Position numbers and translations under genes: made by a program. Positions 1 through 9,090 of a stretch of 64,000 nt of DNA are shown in pieces; position 1 is the first letter of the stretch, and the number at the start of each line of letters is the position of its first letter. The stretch is from Mobiluncus massiliensis (GTDB lineage Bacteria > Actinomycetota > Actinomycetes > Actinomycetales > Actinomycetaceae): assembly GCF_949769255.1 (NCBI RefSeq), contig NZ_OX458329.1, positions 1,426,001-1,490,000 of the forward strand, read 5' to 3'. The notes beneath the pieces were generated by a model. It was given only the letters and a program-made list of their open reading frames with translations, had not been told where the DNA came from and searched no databases.

Positions 1-1058
1 ATTTCGCGAATATCCCGGTCGGGGTCACTTTGCTCCTCGGCATGGTGGCTGGCACTTTGATGATGACCGTCATGTTCATTCCCCAGTTTGCTGAAAACTC
101 TATGCGCATGGCTACCGGCGATGGGGGGTATCCCACAATCATCATCGGTCTGGCTTCTGGACTTGGAGCACCAATATCTGGAAGACTAACTGACAAGCGC
201 GGTCCGCGAGCGGTACTTGGTCTGGGTGTCACTATTTGTGCTTTATCCGGTTTATTGCTGATTTTCTGGGCCTCTCCGCATCCTGGAATCATCTCCACTT
301 CCGTATCCATCTTTTTTATGGGCTTCGGGCTGGGATTCCTGATGGGCGCACCCCTGACCTACCTGATTTTGCACCTGGTGCCCAGCCGTGACGCGAACAC
401 AGGTCAGGCAACTCTGTCTTTGACTAGGTCCCTGGCTACCACCCTAGCTCCGGCGATCATGGTCGGACTACTCGCCACCGCTATGGGCGGCCTGTCCGGG
501 AAAGTCATGGAAGTCATGCCAAAACCGGATATGTCCGCCATGTCCGCCGCGATGCCCGCAACCCCCGGCGGAATGTCAACTGCTGGGGATCAAGACTCTG
601 GCATGGGCCAAATGCCGCCCGTAAACACCGGCGATGGTTCTCAGCCCTCTGTCCCGCCCCAGGACACAATTGACCCCGGATTTTCCATGGCCAATGTACC
701 TGACGAGTTGATGAACCGCCTCAAGAGCGCGGACGTCACCAACATTGTGGAGCGGTCCAAGGAACTGGCAAACTACACGTTCGACGAGCAAGGCAACACC
801 ATGAAGGAACAGATGGGCTTCGTGCCGCCAGCCCTGGAGCAAGCTCGCCAGGATTACCTTCAGGACATCGACGCTCACGCGGACACTATCGAATCTACGT
901 TCCAGCTGGAGCTCAATAAGGGATTTATCCGCTTGTTCTGGTTCTATACCATAGTGTCGTTGTTCGGCGTGCTGTTGCTGTTTGGGGTTCCTTCCAAAAA
1001 GACTCTCGACGCCCACATTATGAAGACCGCGCAATCCGCAGCGGAAAACTCAATCTAG
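1..1058 (+). CDS. MFS drug-efflux transporter, DHA2/EmrB-QacA type, 5' truncated by window edge
   Basis: This is the C-terminal part of a multidrug/proton antiporter. The frame is open to the left edge, so the true start lies outside the window. Visible are several hydrophobic segments, the motif-A-like loop GRLTDKRGPRAVLG, and a TM region with the GAPLTYLILHLVPSRDANTGQ signature seen in 14-TM DHA2 pumps. A non-membrane stretch of about 140 residues (roughly 485-925) lies between the last two membrane segments. It begins rich in Met, Pro and Gly and ends as charged helix. Such a large loop between TM13 and TM14 occurs in some DHA2 proteins, but the Met content is unusual. A hairpin terminator follows. 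The substrate cannot be told. Confidence 0.85.
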   Translation, partial: FANIPVGVTLLLGMVAGTLMMTVMFIPQFAENSMRMATGDGGYPTIIIGLASGLGAPISGRLTDKRGPRAVLGLGVTICALSGLLLIFWASPHPGIISTSVSIFFMGFGLGFLMGAPLTYLILHLVPSRDANTGQATLSLTRSLATTLAPAIMVGLLATAMGGLSGKVMEVMPKPDMSAMSAAMPATPGGMSTAGDQDSGMGQMPPVNTGDGSQPSVPPQDTIDPGFSMANVPDELMNRLKSADVTNIVERSKELANYTFDEQGNTMKEQMGFVPPALEQARQDYLQDIDAHADTIESTFQLELNKGFIRLFWFYTIVSLFGVLLLFGVPSKKTLDAHIMKTAQSAAENSI

Positions 1059-1071
1059 GACTGCAAACCAG

Positions 1072-1106
1072 CCGGGCGCCCCGAATCCTCGGAGCGCCCG
1101 GTTTTT
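1072..1106 (+). terminator. Rho-independent terminator after the MFS gene
   Basis: An 8-bp GC stem (CCGGGCGC / GCGCCCGG, 1072-1079 with 1094-1101) is followed directly by five T residues, 13 bp after the MFS stop codon. On the opposite strand it could also help stop transcripts leaving pntB. Confidence 0.85.
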
Positions 1107-1145
1107 GGCTCGTCACCCTCGCGGAATCCGGCTCAAATTCAGGAA

Positions 1146-2699
1146 CTAATACAACTCAAGCGCAGGCGGCGCCCCGATTGCGTCCAGCCGTGCCGCCAAG
1201 GTTTCCTTAGCGTCGCCTTGGAAAATCAGCACCCGGTCCGGTTCGGTCTCAGCCCGGGCATACAGCGGGTTTTCCACCCCGGCATAGCCAGGTTTCAGGT
1301 CGAAGTTAAAGATGACCACGTGGGCGCAGTCCCCCACGTTCAGCACGGGCATCCCGTAGATTGGGGTGCCTTCAGCGGTATTGGCCGCCGGGTTCATCAC
1401 GTCGTTAGCGCCAACGACTACGGTCAAATCCGCGGTCGCGAAGTCATCGTTGATGTCCTTCATTTCCCGCAGCTTTTCGTAGTCCACATCAACCTCGGCC
1501 AGCAATACGTTCATGTGTCCGGGCATACGTCCCGCCACCGGGTGAATTGCGAAGTCCACGTTCTTTCCGGCCTTTTCCAGGTAGTCCAACAGGCGTTTGA
1601 CCTGGGCTTGGGCTTGAGACAGAGCCATGCCGTAGCCGGGCACCAAGATGACACGCTGGGCATTCTCTACCCAGTCGGCGAAGGTGGTTTCCGGGTCCGC
1701 GGCAGGTGCTGCGGGTGCAGGTGCGCTGGCAGAAGCGGTGTCGCTAGTTTCGGGCTTGCTCTCACCGGCCGAGTCGTCCGGTTTTTCCGATTCAGATTCA
1801 GTTGACGTTGTGGGAGTGTCGGCGGCAGCAGCGGTGCTGACGGAAGTCTTGCCCAGCAAAATATCCATTAGATGACGATTCATCGCCCGGCACATGATCT
1901 GGGTCAACAGCAGACCGGAAGCCCCCACAATGGCTCCGATAGCCACCAACAGCAGATCAGAGATGGCCAAGCCGGCGATGGCTCCCGCCACCCCGGACAG
2001 GGAGTTCAGCAGGGAAATCGTGATGGGCATGTCGGCTCCGCCCACCCGCACCGCCAGCAGGTAGCCAAACAGGTTGGCGGCCACAATCTGGAAGATAAGC
2101 AACACTGTCTGCGCCACACCCGGACTGCTGAACGGCGGAAAAGTGTAAGCTAGGGCGGCACCCAGGCTAATGACCAGGCTCAAGCCCACCCACACGGAGT
2201 GCGCGGGGAGCACTTTCGGGTGCTGATCCAGGATTTGATGCAGTTTACCTGCCGCAATCAAGGAGCCAAAGAAGGTAGCACCACCAACAGCAACCGCTAA
2301 ACCAGCTGTGAACTGGGCAAAAGCATTGTTATCAGCATGTCCGGTCAACGCTAGGGCTCCGGCGAGCATCGAGGCCATGCCACCCAATCCATTGAGCAGA
2401 GCCACGGTTTGCGGCATCCGAATCATCTTGGTATTACGCCAGATGATGACCCCGAATAACGCCCCGACCAGCATCGCTATGTAGAGTTCGACAGCGCTGA
2501 GGATTCCGAAGTTCCACAGTGTCGCCACGATAGCCAAAGCCATCGCCAAAGCGCCCAGAAGGTTGCCGCGTACCGCCGTCTGCACCCTTGACAACATGTT
2601 TAATCCGACCAGTACCAGTATCACCAGCACTACCGAGACGGCATAGTAGAGGAGACTATTTGGGCCTTGCGCCCCAACCAGATTCAAGGTGTTAGCCAT
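1146..2699 (-). CDS. pntB: NAD(P) transhydrogenase subunit beta
   Basis: Proton-translocating transhydrogenase beta subunit, which couples hydride transfer between NADH and NADP+ to proton movement across the membrane. The N-terminal 280 residues form about nine TM helices. A Ser/Thr/Pro/Ala/Glu-rich linker (about 285-335) leads to the NADP(H)-binding domain III, recognisable by VILVPGYGMALSQAQ, HPVAGRMPGHMNVLLAE, VVGANDVMNPAA and the C-terminal KPGYAGVENPLY segment. Length 517 is slightly above the usual ~465 because of the linker. The start has a clear GGGGAG ribosome site. It is the last gene of pntAA-pntAB-pntB, with a 2-bp gap after pntAB. Likely role: NADPH supply in an organism with a short respiratory chain. 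Confidence 0.95.
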   Translation of the reverse strand: MANTLNLVGAQGPNSLLYYAVSVVLVILVLVGLNMLSRVQTAVRGNLLGALAMALAIVATLWNFGILSAVELYIAMLVGALFGVIIWRNTKMIRMPQTVALLNGLGGMASMLAGALALTGHADNNAFAQFTAGLAVAVGGATFFGSLIAAGKLHQILDQHPKVLPAHSVWVGLSLVISLGAALAYTFPPFSSPGVAQTVLLIFQIVAANLFGYLLAVRVGGADMPITISLLNSLSGVAGAIAGLAISDLLLVAIGAIVGASGLLLTQIMCRAMNRHLMDILLGKTSVSTAAAADTPTTSTESESEKPDDSAGESKPETSDTASASAPAPAAPAADPETTFADWVENAQRVILVPGYGMALSQAQAQVKRLLDYLEKAGKNVDFAIHPVAGRMPGHMNVLLAEVDVDYEKLREMKDINDDFATADLTVVVGANDVMNPAANTAEGTPIYGMPVLNVGDCAHVVIFNFDLKPGYAGVENPLYARAETEPDRVLIFQGDAKETLAARLDAIGAPPALELY

Positions 2700-2701
2700 G
2701 A

Positions 2702-3028
2702 TTACTCCCCCTCTCCAGCCTGAGTGCCCCCACCGACGACGGGCTTGTGTTTCTTATCGAACATCCGCAGCATCCGGTCAGTGACCCCAAACCCGCCGAC
2801 AATATTCACCATCGCCAGCGCGACCGCCAGCAAGCCCAGCGCTTTTGACCCCAGACTCACCGCTAACGCGGCCGCACTCAGACACCCCAGCACGGTCACG
2901 CCGGAAAAGGCGTTCATCCCGCTCATCAACGGGGTGTGCAAAAGGCTGGGAACATGGCTGATGATTTTATAGCCGACCAGGGTAAACACCACCAGCACGA
3001 CCAATAACACGCCTTGGAATGGAGTCAT
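2702..3028 (-). CDS. pntAB: NAD(P) transhydrogenase subunit alpha, membrane part
   Basis: Small membrane subunit of 108 residues with three predicted TM helices, corresponding to the C-terminal membrane segment of E. coli PntA. The sequence IISHVPSLLHTPLMSGMNAF is the family hallmark. The start is preceded by GGAGAAAATCG, a good ribosome site. Splitting the alpha subunit into a soluble and a membrane polypeptide is the common arrangement in actinobacteria and alphaproteobacteria. It lies between pntAA and pntB. The 154 bp upstream of it contains two inverted repeats that could form RNA hairpins. Confidence 0.93.
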   Translation of the reverse strand: MTPFQGVLLVVLVVFTLVGYKIISHVPSLLHTPLMSGMNAFSGVTVLGCLSAAALAVSLGSKALGLLAVALAMVNIVGGFGVTDRMLRMFDKKHKPVVGGGTQAGEGE

Positions 3029-3082
3029 CGATTTTCTCCTTGGGTTACGGTTTTGTTAGGAATTTCATAAAAATATTGCCAA

Positions 3083-3164
3083 GCGGGGTGGCGAATATAT
3101 CCGCCACCGCCCCGAGGCACCGATTAGGGCGACCTCACCGTTGACCGGCCGGCCGCCCTAATCG
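3083..3164 (-). repeat. Two inverted repeats between pntAA and pntAB
   Basis: A perfect 11-bp inverted repeat (CGATTAGGGCG 3121-3131 with CGCCCTAATCG 3154-3164) and a second, imperfect one (GGTGGCG 3087-3093 with CGCCACC 3102-3108) sit inside the operon. Neither is followed by a T-run on the minus strand. A processing or attenuating hairpin between soluble and membrane subunits is more likely than a full terminator. Confidence 0.55.
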
Positions 3165-3182
3165 TCGCGTTCTAGGGTCAGT

Positions 3183-4343
3183 TTAGGCCAGGCCCATTGC
3201 CTCGCGCGCACCAACGTGAACGATTTCGCCGTCGATAGTCGTGAGGGTCTTGGCGATGATTTCATCGCTGCGATCCAGGACGATTTGGCCGTCCTTGACC
3301 AGGAAGTCCACGAAGTTGGCAATGTTCTTGGCGAACATGAAGGTCGAGCTCTTCGGCAGCATACCGGGGATGTTCTTGATCCCCACCAGGGTGACATGGT
3401 GCTTGACTTCCACCTTGCCCGGAGGCGTGATTTCGCAGTTGCCGCCTTGGTCAATGGAAATATCCACGATGACCGAACCGGGCTTCATAGATTTCACCAT
3501 ATCTTCGGTAATGAGTCGTGGAGCCAAATGGCCCGGTACCAGCGCCGAAGCAAAGATAATGTCCATGTCAGGAACGACCTTAGCCAGAGCGGCACGCTCT
3601 TTGACCAGCTCATCTTCCGGCAGGGCCTGGGCATAGCCGCCTTCACCAATAGCTTTCTCAGGATCCACCCCGAGTTCAACCGGCTTGGCGCCCAGGGAAG
3701 TGGCCTGCTCGGAGGCCATCGGGCGAATGTCGGCAGCGTGCACCACGGCACCCAGACGCTTCGCGGTAGCCAGGGCTTGCAAACCGCCCACGCCTACCCC
3801 GACGACCAGCACCTTCAGCGGGTCAATACGTCCGATAGCGCTGTGAATCAACGGCATAAAGGACGGCTGGTAGTTCGCCGCCAACAGGATGCCTTTATAC
3901 CCGGCACACGTACTCATCGAAGTCAGGGCGTCCAAGTTTTGTGCCCGAGAAATACGCGGCACACCGTCCAAAGTCAGCGAAATAACACCCTGCGCCGCCA
4001 TCTCCTTGACCATCTCGTGGTTGGGTGGAGCAGCCGGGTGAATAAACGTAATTAAGTATTGACCTTTATGCATCATCGAAACTTCGGAGCGACCCTTGGC
4101 CTCGTTGAACAGCGGTTCCTTGACTTTCAAAATCAGGTCCGCCCGCTGGTAGATTTCTTCGGGATCGCTAACCATCTCAGCTCCGGCCGAAACATACTCC
4201 GGGTCGTGGAAGAATGAGCCTTCCCCAGCACCGGTTTCGACCAGGACGGTTAAGCCCTTCCCGACCATATCTGCCACCGTTTCCGGGGTAGCTGCCACGC
4301 GGTCTTCACCGCTCATAATTTCCTTGGGTACACCAATAATCAT
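3183..4343 (-). CDS. pntAA: NAD(P) transhydrogenase subunit alpha, soluble NAD(H)-binding part
   Basis: Domain I of the transhydrogenase, 386 residues, related to alanine dehydrogenase. The N-terminus MIIGVPKEIMSGEDRVAATPE is typical. The NAD-binding Rossmann turn is VLVVGVGVGGLQALATAKRLGA (about residues 178-199), followed by the RPMASEQATSLGAK loop and the conserved VIVDISIDQGGNCE segment. It is soluble and docks on the NADP-binding domain of PntB. The start is set by GGAGGG 10 bases upstream. It is the first gene of the operon. The 254-bp gap from fumarase is presumably where the pnt promoter lies, but I could not pick a convincing -35/-10 pair. Confidence 0.95.
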   Translation of the reverse strand: MIIGVPKEIMSGEDRVAATPETVADMVGKGLTVLVETGAGEGSFFHDPEYVSAGAEMVSDPEEIYQRADLILKVKEPLFNEAKGRSEVSMMHKGQYLITFIHPAAPPNHEMVKEMAAQGVISLTLDGVPRISRAQNLDALTSMSTCAGYKGILLAANYQPSFMPLIHSAIGRIDPLKVLVVGVGVGGLQALATAKRLGAVVHAADIRPMASEQATSLGAKPVELGVDPEKAIGEGGYAQALPEDELVKERAALAKVVPDMDIIFASALVPGHLAPRLITEDMVKSMKPGSVIVDISIDQGGNCEITPPGKVEVKHHVTLVGIKNIPGMLPKSSTFMFAKNIANFVDFLVKDGQIVLDRSDEIIAKTLTTIDGEIVHVGAREAMGLA

Positions 4344-4597
4344 CGTAAAAAACCCTCCGCGAATACTTCGTTGTACGCACAGCTCATAGGTTCATGAGTT
4401 GGACGATAAAAAGTGTATCGCATGGAAGTTGTTTTTATCCGTGTATTTAGCCACAGATTTAATACAGGAGTGCATTCACGTTCTGGGTGCATTTTCACCA
4501 CTAATCACCCGTATAGCGTTACAACCTGCACCTATAGAACGGGCACCCCGAAGAGTAACTCCCCTGAGGCGCCCGCCATCTAACAAATCGCTAATAA

Positions 4598-6265
4598 CTA
4601 CTTCTTTGGCGGTACTTTGAGGGTGAGTACCACTTTGTCCAACCCCTCAAAGAAATTGTTGCCTTTGTCGTCCACCACGATGAAAGCCGGGAAGTCCTCG
4701 ACTTCAATCTTCCACACGGCTTCCATGCCCAGCTCAGGGTATTCCAGAACCTCGACCTTCTTAATGGAATGAGCGGCCAGCTCCGCGGCGGGACCGCCGA
4801 TAGAACCGAGGTAAAAACCACCGTGTTTGCGGCAGGCATCAGTGACGACCTGTCCACGATTGCCCTTGGCCAGCATAATCATCGACCCGCCGTGGGCTTG
4901 GAACAGGTCCACATAGGGGTCCATACGCGAAGCCGTGGTCGGCCCGAACGACCCGGAGGGCATTCCCTCGGGGGTTTTCGCCGGACCCGCGTAATACACC
5001 GGGTGGTCTTTGAAGTATTGGGGCAGGTCGCCCTCCTGTTCCAGCCGGTCGCGGAGCTTCGCGTGGGCGATGTCACGAGCCACGATGAGGGTTCCGGTCA
5101 GGGAAAGCCGTGTCTTGATGGGGTACTTGGTGAGTTCAGCAAGGACATCCTTCATCGGGCGGTTCAAGTCAATCTTTACCGCTTCGTCCCCGCCAAGTTC
5201 CGCGGTCGTGGGGTCAGGCATGAAACGTCCCGGATCGGTGTCCAAGGCTTCGATGAACACCCCGTCCTTGTTAATCTTTGCCACGCACTGCCGGTCGGCT
5301 GAGCAGGACACGGCGATGGCCACCGGCAGGGAGGCGCCGTGGCGCGGCAGGCGCACCACCCGCACGTCGTGGCAGAAGTATTTGCCGCCGAACTGGGCGC
5401 CGATGCCCATGTGGCGGGTCATATCCAGGACTTGTTCCTCCATCTCGAGGTCACGGAACCCTTGCGCCTGTTCGCCGCCGTGGGTGGGCAAGCCATCCAG
5501 GTAGTGTGCCGAAGCGTACTTCGCAGTCTTGAGCGTGTACTCCGCGGAAGTGCCACCGATGACGATTGCCAAGTGATAAGGCGGGCAGGCAGCCGTGCCG
5601 AGGGACCGAATCTTTTCCTCCAGGAACTGCATCATGTGTTCAGGGTCAAGGATCGCCTTGGTCATCTGGTAGAGGTAGGACTTGTTGGCTGAACCGCCGC
5701 CCTTGGCCATAAACAGGAAACGGTATTCCGCTTCGTGTCCCGGGGCGGTCTCGGCATACAGCTCCACCTGCGCCGGAAGGTTGCACCCGGTGTTCTTTTC
5801 CTCGTACATAGACAGGGGGCTGTTTTGGGAATACCGCAGGTTCAGTTTCGTGTAGGCGTTGTAAACCCCGCGGGACAGCGCTGCTTCGTCCGGGCCGGGA
5901 GTCAACACGTGTTGGCCGCGCTCACCTTTGATAATGGCGGTGCCCGTGTCCTGGCACATGGGCAGGACTCCCGCTGCCGCAATGTTGGCGTTACGCAACA
6001 GGTCCATCGCGACGAATTTGTCGTTGCCCGATGCCTCCGGGTCGTCGAGAATCTTGCGCAACTGCTCCAGGTGAGCGGTACGCAGGTAGTGGGAAATGTC
6101 GTGGAAAGCCGTTTCTGCCAGCAGGGTCAACGCCTCCGGTTCGACCTTCAGGAATTTCGTCCCGTCCGGCCCCTCGACTTCGCTAACCCCCTCGCTGGTC
6201 AGTTTGCGGTATGTATAAGTGTCCTCGCCGTGCGGCAGGATATCAGCATAGAAAAAATCGGCCAC
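4598..6265 (-). CDS. fum: Fumarate hydratase class I, iron-sulfur
   Basis: Class I fumarase of 555 residues, an oxygen-sensitive [4Fe-4S] hydro-lyase interconverting fumarate and malate. It contains the N-terminal alpha domain with conserved cysteines in [10 protein letters not shown] and [10 protein letters not shown], a third Cys in [16 protein letters not shown], and the C-terminal beta domain [19 protein letters not shown] followed by [31 protein letters not shown]. Length matches E. coli FumA. The start is GTG with AAAGGGGC upstream. With mdh and sdhCAB elsewhere in the window it fits the reductive branch from oxaloacetate to succinate. It lies upstream of pntAA on the same strand but is probably a separate transcript. 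Confidence 0.95.
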   Translation of the reverse strand: MADFFYADILPHGEDTYTYRKLTSEGVSEVEGPDGTKFLKVEPEALTLLAETAFHDISHYLRTAHLEQLRKILDDPEASGNDKFVAMDLLRNANIAAAGVLPMCQDTGTAIIKGERGQHVLTPGPDEAALSRGVYNAYTKLNLRYSQNSPLSMYEEKNTGCNLPAQVELYAETAPGHEAEYRFLFMAKGGGSANKSYLYQMTKAILDPEHMMQFLEEKIRSLGTAACPPYHLAIVIGGTSAEYTLKTAKYASAHYLDGLPTHGGEQAQGFRDLEMEEQVLDMTRHMGIGAQFGGKYFCHDVRVVRLPRHGASLPVAIAVSCSADRQCVAKINKDGVFIEALDTDPGRFMPDPTTAELGGDEAVKIDLNRPMKDVLAELTKYPIKTRLSLTGTLIVARDIAHAKLRDRLEQEGDLPQYFKDHPVYYAGPAKTPEGMPSGSFGPTTASRMDPYVDLFQAHGGSMIMLAKGNRGQVVTDACRKHGGFYLGSIGGPAAELAAHSIKKVEVLEYPELGMEAVWKIEVEDFPAFIVVDDKGNNFFEGLDKVVLTLKVPPKK

Positions 6266-6677
6266 TGTTGCCCCTTTGCTCTGGTGTTTTTGTGCGGTTT
6301 GATTCTAACGCCCCGGCTCCATCGTCCTCCCCGGAAGGCTTTAAACCAGAGAATTCCAGCTCATCAGGCCTCAGAGCTATGTTTTGATTTTCGCAAGCCC
6401 GACTAAAGAAAAAACGTTCCCGAACCTCGGCCTCGGAATTACTTGAGCCTCCACTTCGTTCCGGCTCAGTACTTCACTCGTCCTGCGTCGCTTTCCCCGG
6501 GTTGCGTTTTCGACGATTCGGTACGTTCCCCAACCACGACAAGATTGCGGAATTACGAACAGCCAGCAATTATGCCAGTTTTACCGCAATAAAACCATCG
6601 TTATTGCCACAAATCCTGTGATAAAATCCTATTAATTGCCAAATTAATGGCTTTCAACGCACCCAAGGAGGGCAAGG
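6266..6677. other. 412-bp intergenic region between fumarase and the AAA ATPase
   Basis: Divergent promoter region with no credible ORF. Near the right end is the palindrome ATTAATT-GCCA-AATTAAT (6631-6648), 29 bp before the ATG of the AAA ATPase. It is well placed to act as an operator or leader hairpin. The rest shows nothing I can name. Confidence 0.5.
6631..6648. promoter_or_regulatory. AT-rich palindrome upstream of the AAA ATPase
   Basis: A perfect 7-bp inverted repeat with a 4-base spacer lies in the presumed 5' region of the downstream gene. The size and symmetry suit a dimeric repressor. The binding protein is unknown, and autoregulation is only a possibility. Confidence 0.4.
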
Positions 6678-8003
6678 ATGGAACGCGACGCCATGCAGCA
6701 GCTCGTGGCTTGGCGGGACAACCCAGCCCGAAAACCCCTAATTGTCCAGGGTGCCCGCCAGGTCGGTAAGACCTGGTTGATAAACGAGTTTGGACGCATA
6801 CATTTCCGCGATGTCGCCTACTTTCACCTGCTCTATGACGAAACTGCCAGCAGCATTTTCAACGACCGACTTGACCCGACGCGAATCATGGATGCGCTGA
6901 GCCTTTTGAGTGGTAAACGGGTTGGCACCCCGGACACCCTGATTTTTCTCGATGAAATCCAGACCACACCCCGGGCTTTGACTGCCCTGAAATTCTTCCA
7001 GGAAGAACACCCCGAAGTTCCTGTCATTGCGGCAGGGTCTCTGCTTGGTGTGTCGATGCATCAGGGCGTGTCTTGGCCGGTGGGTAAGGTTGATTACCTG
7101 AACATTCACCCGCTCACTTTCCGCGAATTCCTGCAAGCCTCGGGCGAGGGCCCGATGGTAGGCGCCCTGGACGCCGATGATTGGGCGTTAATTTCCCCTC
7201 TACAAGCCAAATTTATGGATTACCTGCGCCGGTATTTTTTCCTGGGCGGCATGCCCGAAGTCGTCCAAACCTTCCTTAACACCGGGGATTACACGGCGGC
7301 GCGCAACCTGCAGCTCAAGTTATTGCGCGATTACCGGGAGGATTTTTCCACCCACGCGGGCTCACACTTGGCCGAACGCATCCGGCTGATTTGGGATTCT
7401 ATCCCCGCCCAACTTGCCCGCGAGAACAAGAAATTCGTGTACTCTGCGGTGCGTACTGGGGCTCGCGCCCGCGGTTACGAGGAAGCCATCCAGTGGCTCA
7501 CCGATGCCGGGCTGTTGCTGCGGGTAAACCGCGTCAAGGCCGGGAAACTGCCACTGAGTGGATACACCGACCGTGATGCCTTCAAACTGTTCGTCTTTGA
7601 CACCGGTTTACTCGGCGCCTTAAGCGGCCTGGACGGTGAAACCGTCTTGAAGGAAAACCAGCTTTTCACCGAGTTCAAGGGTGCGCTGCTGGAAAACTTC
7701 GTCTGCCAAGAGCTCACCGCCAACGGCTGGGAGCCGCGCTATTGGTCAGCCGAAGCCTCCAGTGGCGAGGTTGATTTTGTCCTGCAACACGGCGGCAAAG
7801 TCATCCCGCTCGAGGTGAAATCCTCACACAAGCAAAAGGCTCGCTCCCTGGGCGCGTTCATGAAACGCTACGATTTGCCCCTCGGCGTGCGCGTTTCACC
7901 TGCCGAATTCGGGCACGGTGAAAGCACCCTCAACTTGCCGCTTTACGGCCTGTCTCGCCTTGGTTCCGCACACGAGACTATTGAAACCAAACCAACAATC
8001 TAA
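6678..8003 (+). CDS. AAA ATPase with DUF4143 domain
   Basis: An ATPase of the AAA_14/DUF4143 family, 441 residues. The N-terminus carries Walker A GARQVGKT (residues 25-32) and Walker B LIFLDEIQ near residue 93, followed by a sensor-like IAAGSLLG. The C-terminal half is the DUF4143 winged-helix plus nuclease-like fold, with VDFVLQHGGKVIPLEVKSS matching the D...ExK layout of restriction-like nucleases. The start is supported by AAGGAGGGCAAGG. These genes are common, often horizontally spread, and have no well-defined function. A remnant of another DUF4143 gene lies near 24.8 kb. Confidence 0.85.
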   Translation: MERDAMQQLVAWRDNPARKPLIVQGARQVGKTWLINEFGRIHFRDVAYFHLLYDETASSIFNDRLDPTRIMDALSLLSGKRVGTPDTLIFLDEIQTTPRALTALKFFQEEHPEVPVIAAGSLLGVSMHQGVSWPVGKVDYLNIHPLTFREFLQASGEGPMVGALDADDWALISPLQAKFMDYLRRYFFLGGMPEVVQTFLNTGDYTAARNLQLKLLRDYREDFSTHAGSHLAERIRLIWDSIPAQLARENKKFVYSAVRTGARARGYEEAIQWLTDAGLLLRVNRVKAGKLPLSGYTDRDAFKLFVFDTGLLGALSGLDGETVLKENQLFTEFKGALLENFVCQELTANGWEPRYWSAEASSGEVDFVLQHGGKVIPLEVKSSHKQKARSLGAFMKRYDLPLGVRVSPAEFGHGESTLNLPLYGLSRLGSAHETIETKPTI

Positions 8004-8171
8004 CGACGCAACATGTTGTCTCCTTCACAACAACTGGCGCACACCGACAGGCTAACTAATAACAGGAGATAACGTCTTAAAACCACGAATTTTTCGAACA
8101 GGTGGGACGAATTCTCCTAAGTTACGTTCAGGCACCACCAGGCCGCGAGCTACCCGGGCTAAAATCGAAGC

Positions 8172-8984
8172 ATGACGGAATTGTTTGCGGATTGGCGCCG
8201 GCCCACTTTTATCACCTCGGTGAATCCGGGGATGCTGGGCTATGAACGGCTCATCCGCGATATGCATCCGCGAGTCGAACTGGTCGAGATTCGTTTGGAC
8301 GGGGCGTGGCTGTCCCGCGGATCTTTCCAAGGCACGAAACATGACTTTGCCGAAGTCGCAAACCTCCTCCGGCAGGCTCGTGAACAGGTCAAACGGCCTA
8401 TCTTGGCGACTTTCCGAACCGAGGGAGGACCCGTCTCGATTACCGCGGAAGTTTATGAACGCCTCGTGGCGCAGGCCGCGAAGTGCGCCGACTGGGTGGA
8501 TGTCGAGTCGAATTATCCTTTCATTGGCATGACCGCGGAACAAGCCGCCGCCGCGTCCGAGAATCCCCACACGCAAGAGGACAATGAGAAACGCGTGGTA
8601 GGCCTGTTGCGCAACGTTCACGCCAACGGTACGGGCGTCATCCTGTCCCGTCACTGTTGGGAGCCTTCCCCTAACAGCGAGAGGGAAGTCAGCGACCTGC
8701 TCATTTATCAGCTCAATTTGGGAGCGGACGTGTCTAAGGCGGCTTTTTCTCCGCAAACCCCCCAACAACTGGCAAATCTCCAGCAGGGCGGCAAGACCAC
8801 TTTCCTGCTGGCCCACAGACCAACGATTTTGATTGGGATGGGCGAACTGGGCCAGCCCACCCGTTTAGCAGGTCCGCAGATGGGCAACTGGGGTACTTTT
8901 GTCACGGTGGGTGGTCCCCAGTCTGCGCCGGGGCAGCTGCCATTGGCGCAGTTGGAACTGCGCTATCCGGCGTCCGGTTTTTAG
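8172..8984 (+). CDS. aroD: 3-dehydroquinate dehydratase, type I
   Basis: Type I (Schiff-base) dehydroquinase for the third step of the shikimate pathway. The substrate-binding triad E39-R41-D43 lies in VELVEIRLD. ILATFRTEGGP gives the conserved strand with its Arg. The catalytic His is H161 in GVILSRH and the Schiff-base Lys is K189 in ADVSKAAFS. At 270 residues it is close to the 250-residue norm. The sequence is divergent from enterobacterial AroD, but all catalytic residues are present. No other aro gene is adjacent. The ATG has only a weak ribosome site. Convergent with dnaG. Confidence 0.85.
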   Translation: MTELFADWRRPTFITSVNPGMLGYERLIRDMHPRVELVEIRLDGAWLSRGSFQGTKHDFAEVANLLRQAREQVKRPILATFRTEGGPVSITAEVYERLVAQAAKCADWVDVESNYPFIGMTAEQAAAASENPHTQEDNEKRVVGLLRNVHANGTGVILSRHCWEPSPNSEREVSDLLIYQLNLGADVSKAAFSPQTPQQLANLQQGGKTTFLLAHRPTILIGMGELGQPTRLAGPQMGNWGTFVTVGGPQSAPGQLPLAQLELRYPASGF

Positions 8985-9090
8985 GTCGCACTCCCGGGTA
9001 CTTTTCCTGAACAGCGAACCGAGGCTTCAGCGAAATATGGCGTAAGGTCGCAAATTGCGTGGACCTGCCCGTCCGGGAACATAGAACGGG

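Noticed and set aside
4399-4620. Plus-strand ORF of 73 codons between pntAA and fumarase
   Set aside because: No ribosome site, no family resemblance, and it runs into the 3' end of fumarase in antisense. Treated as intergenic.
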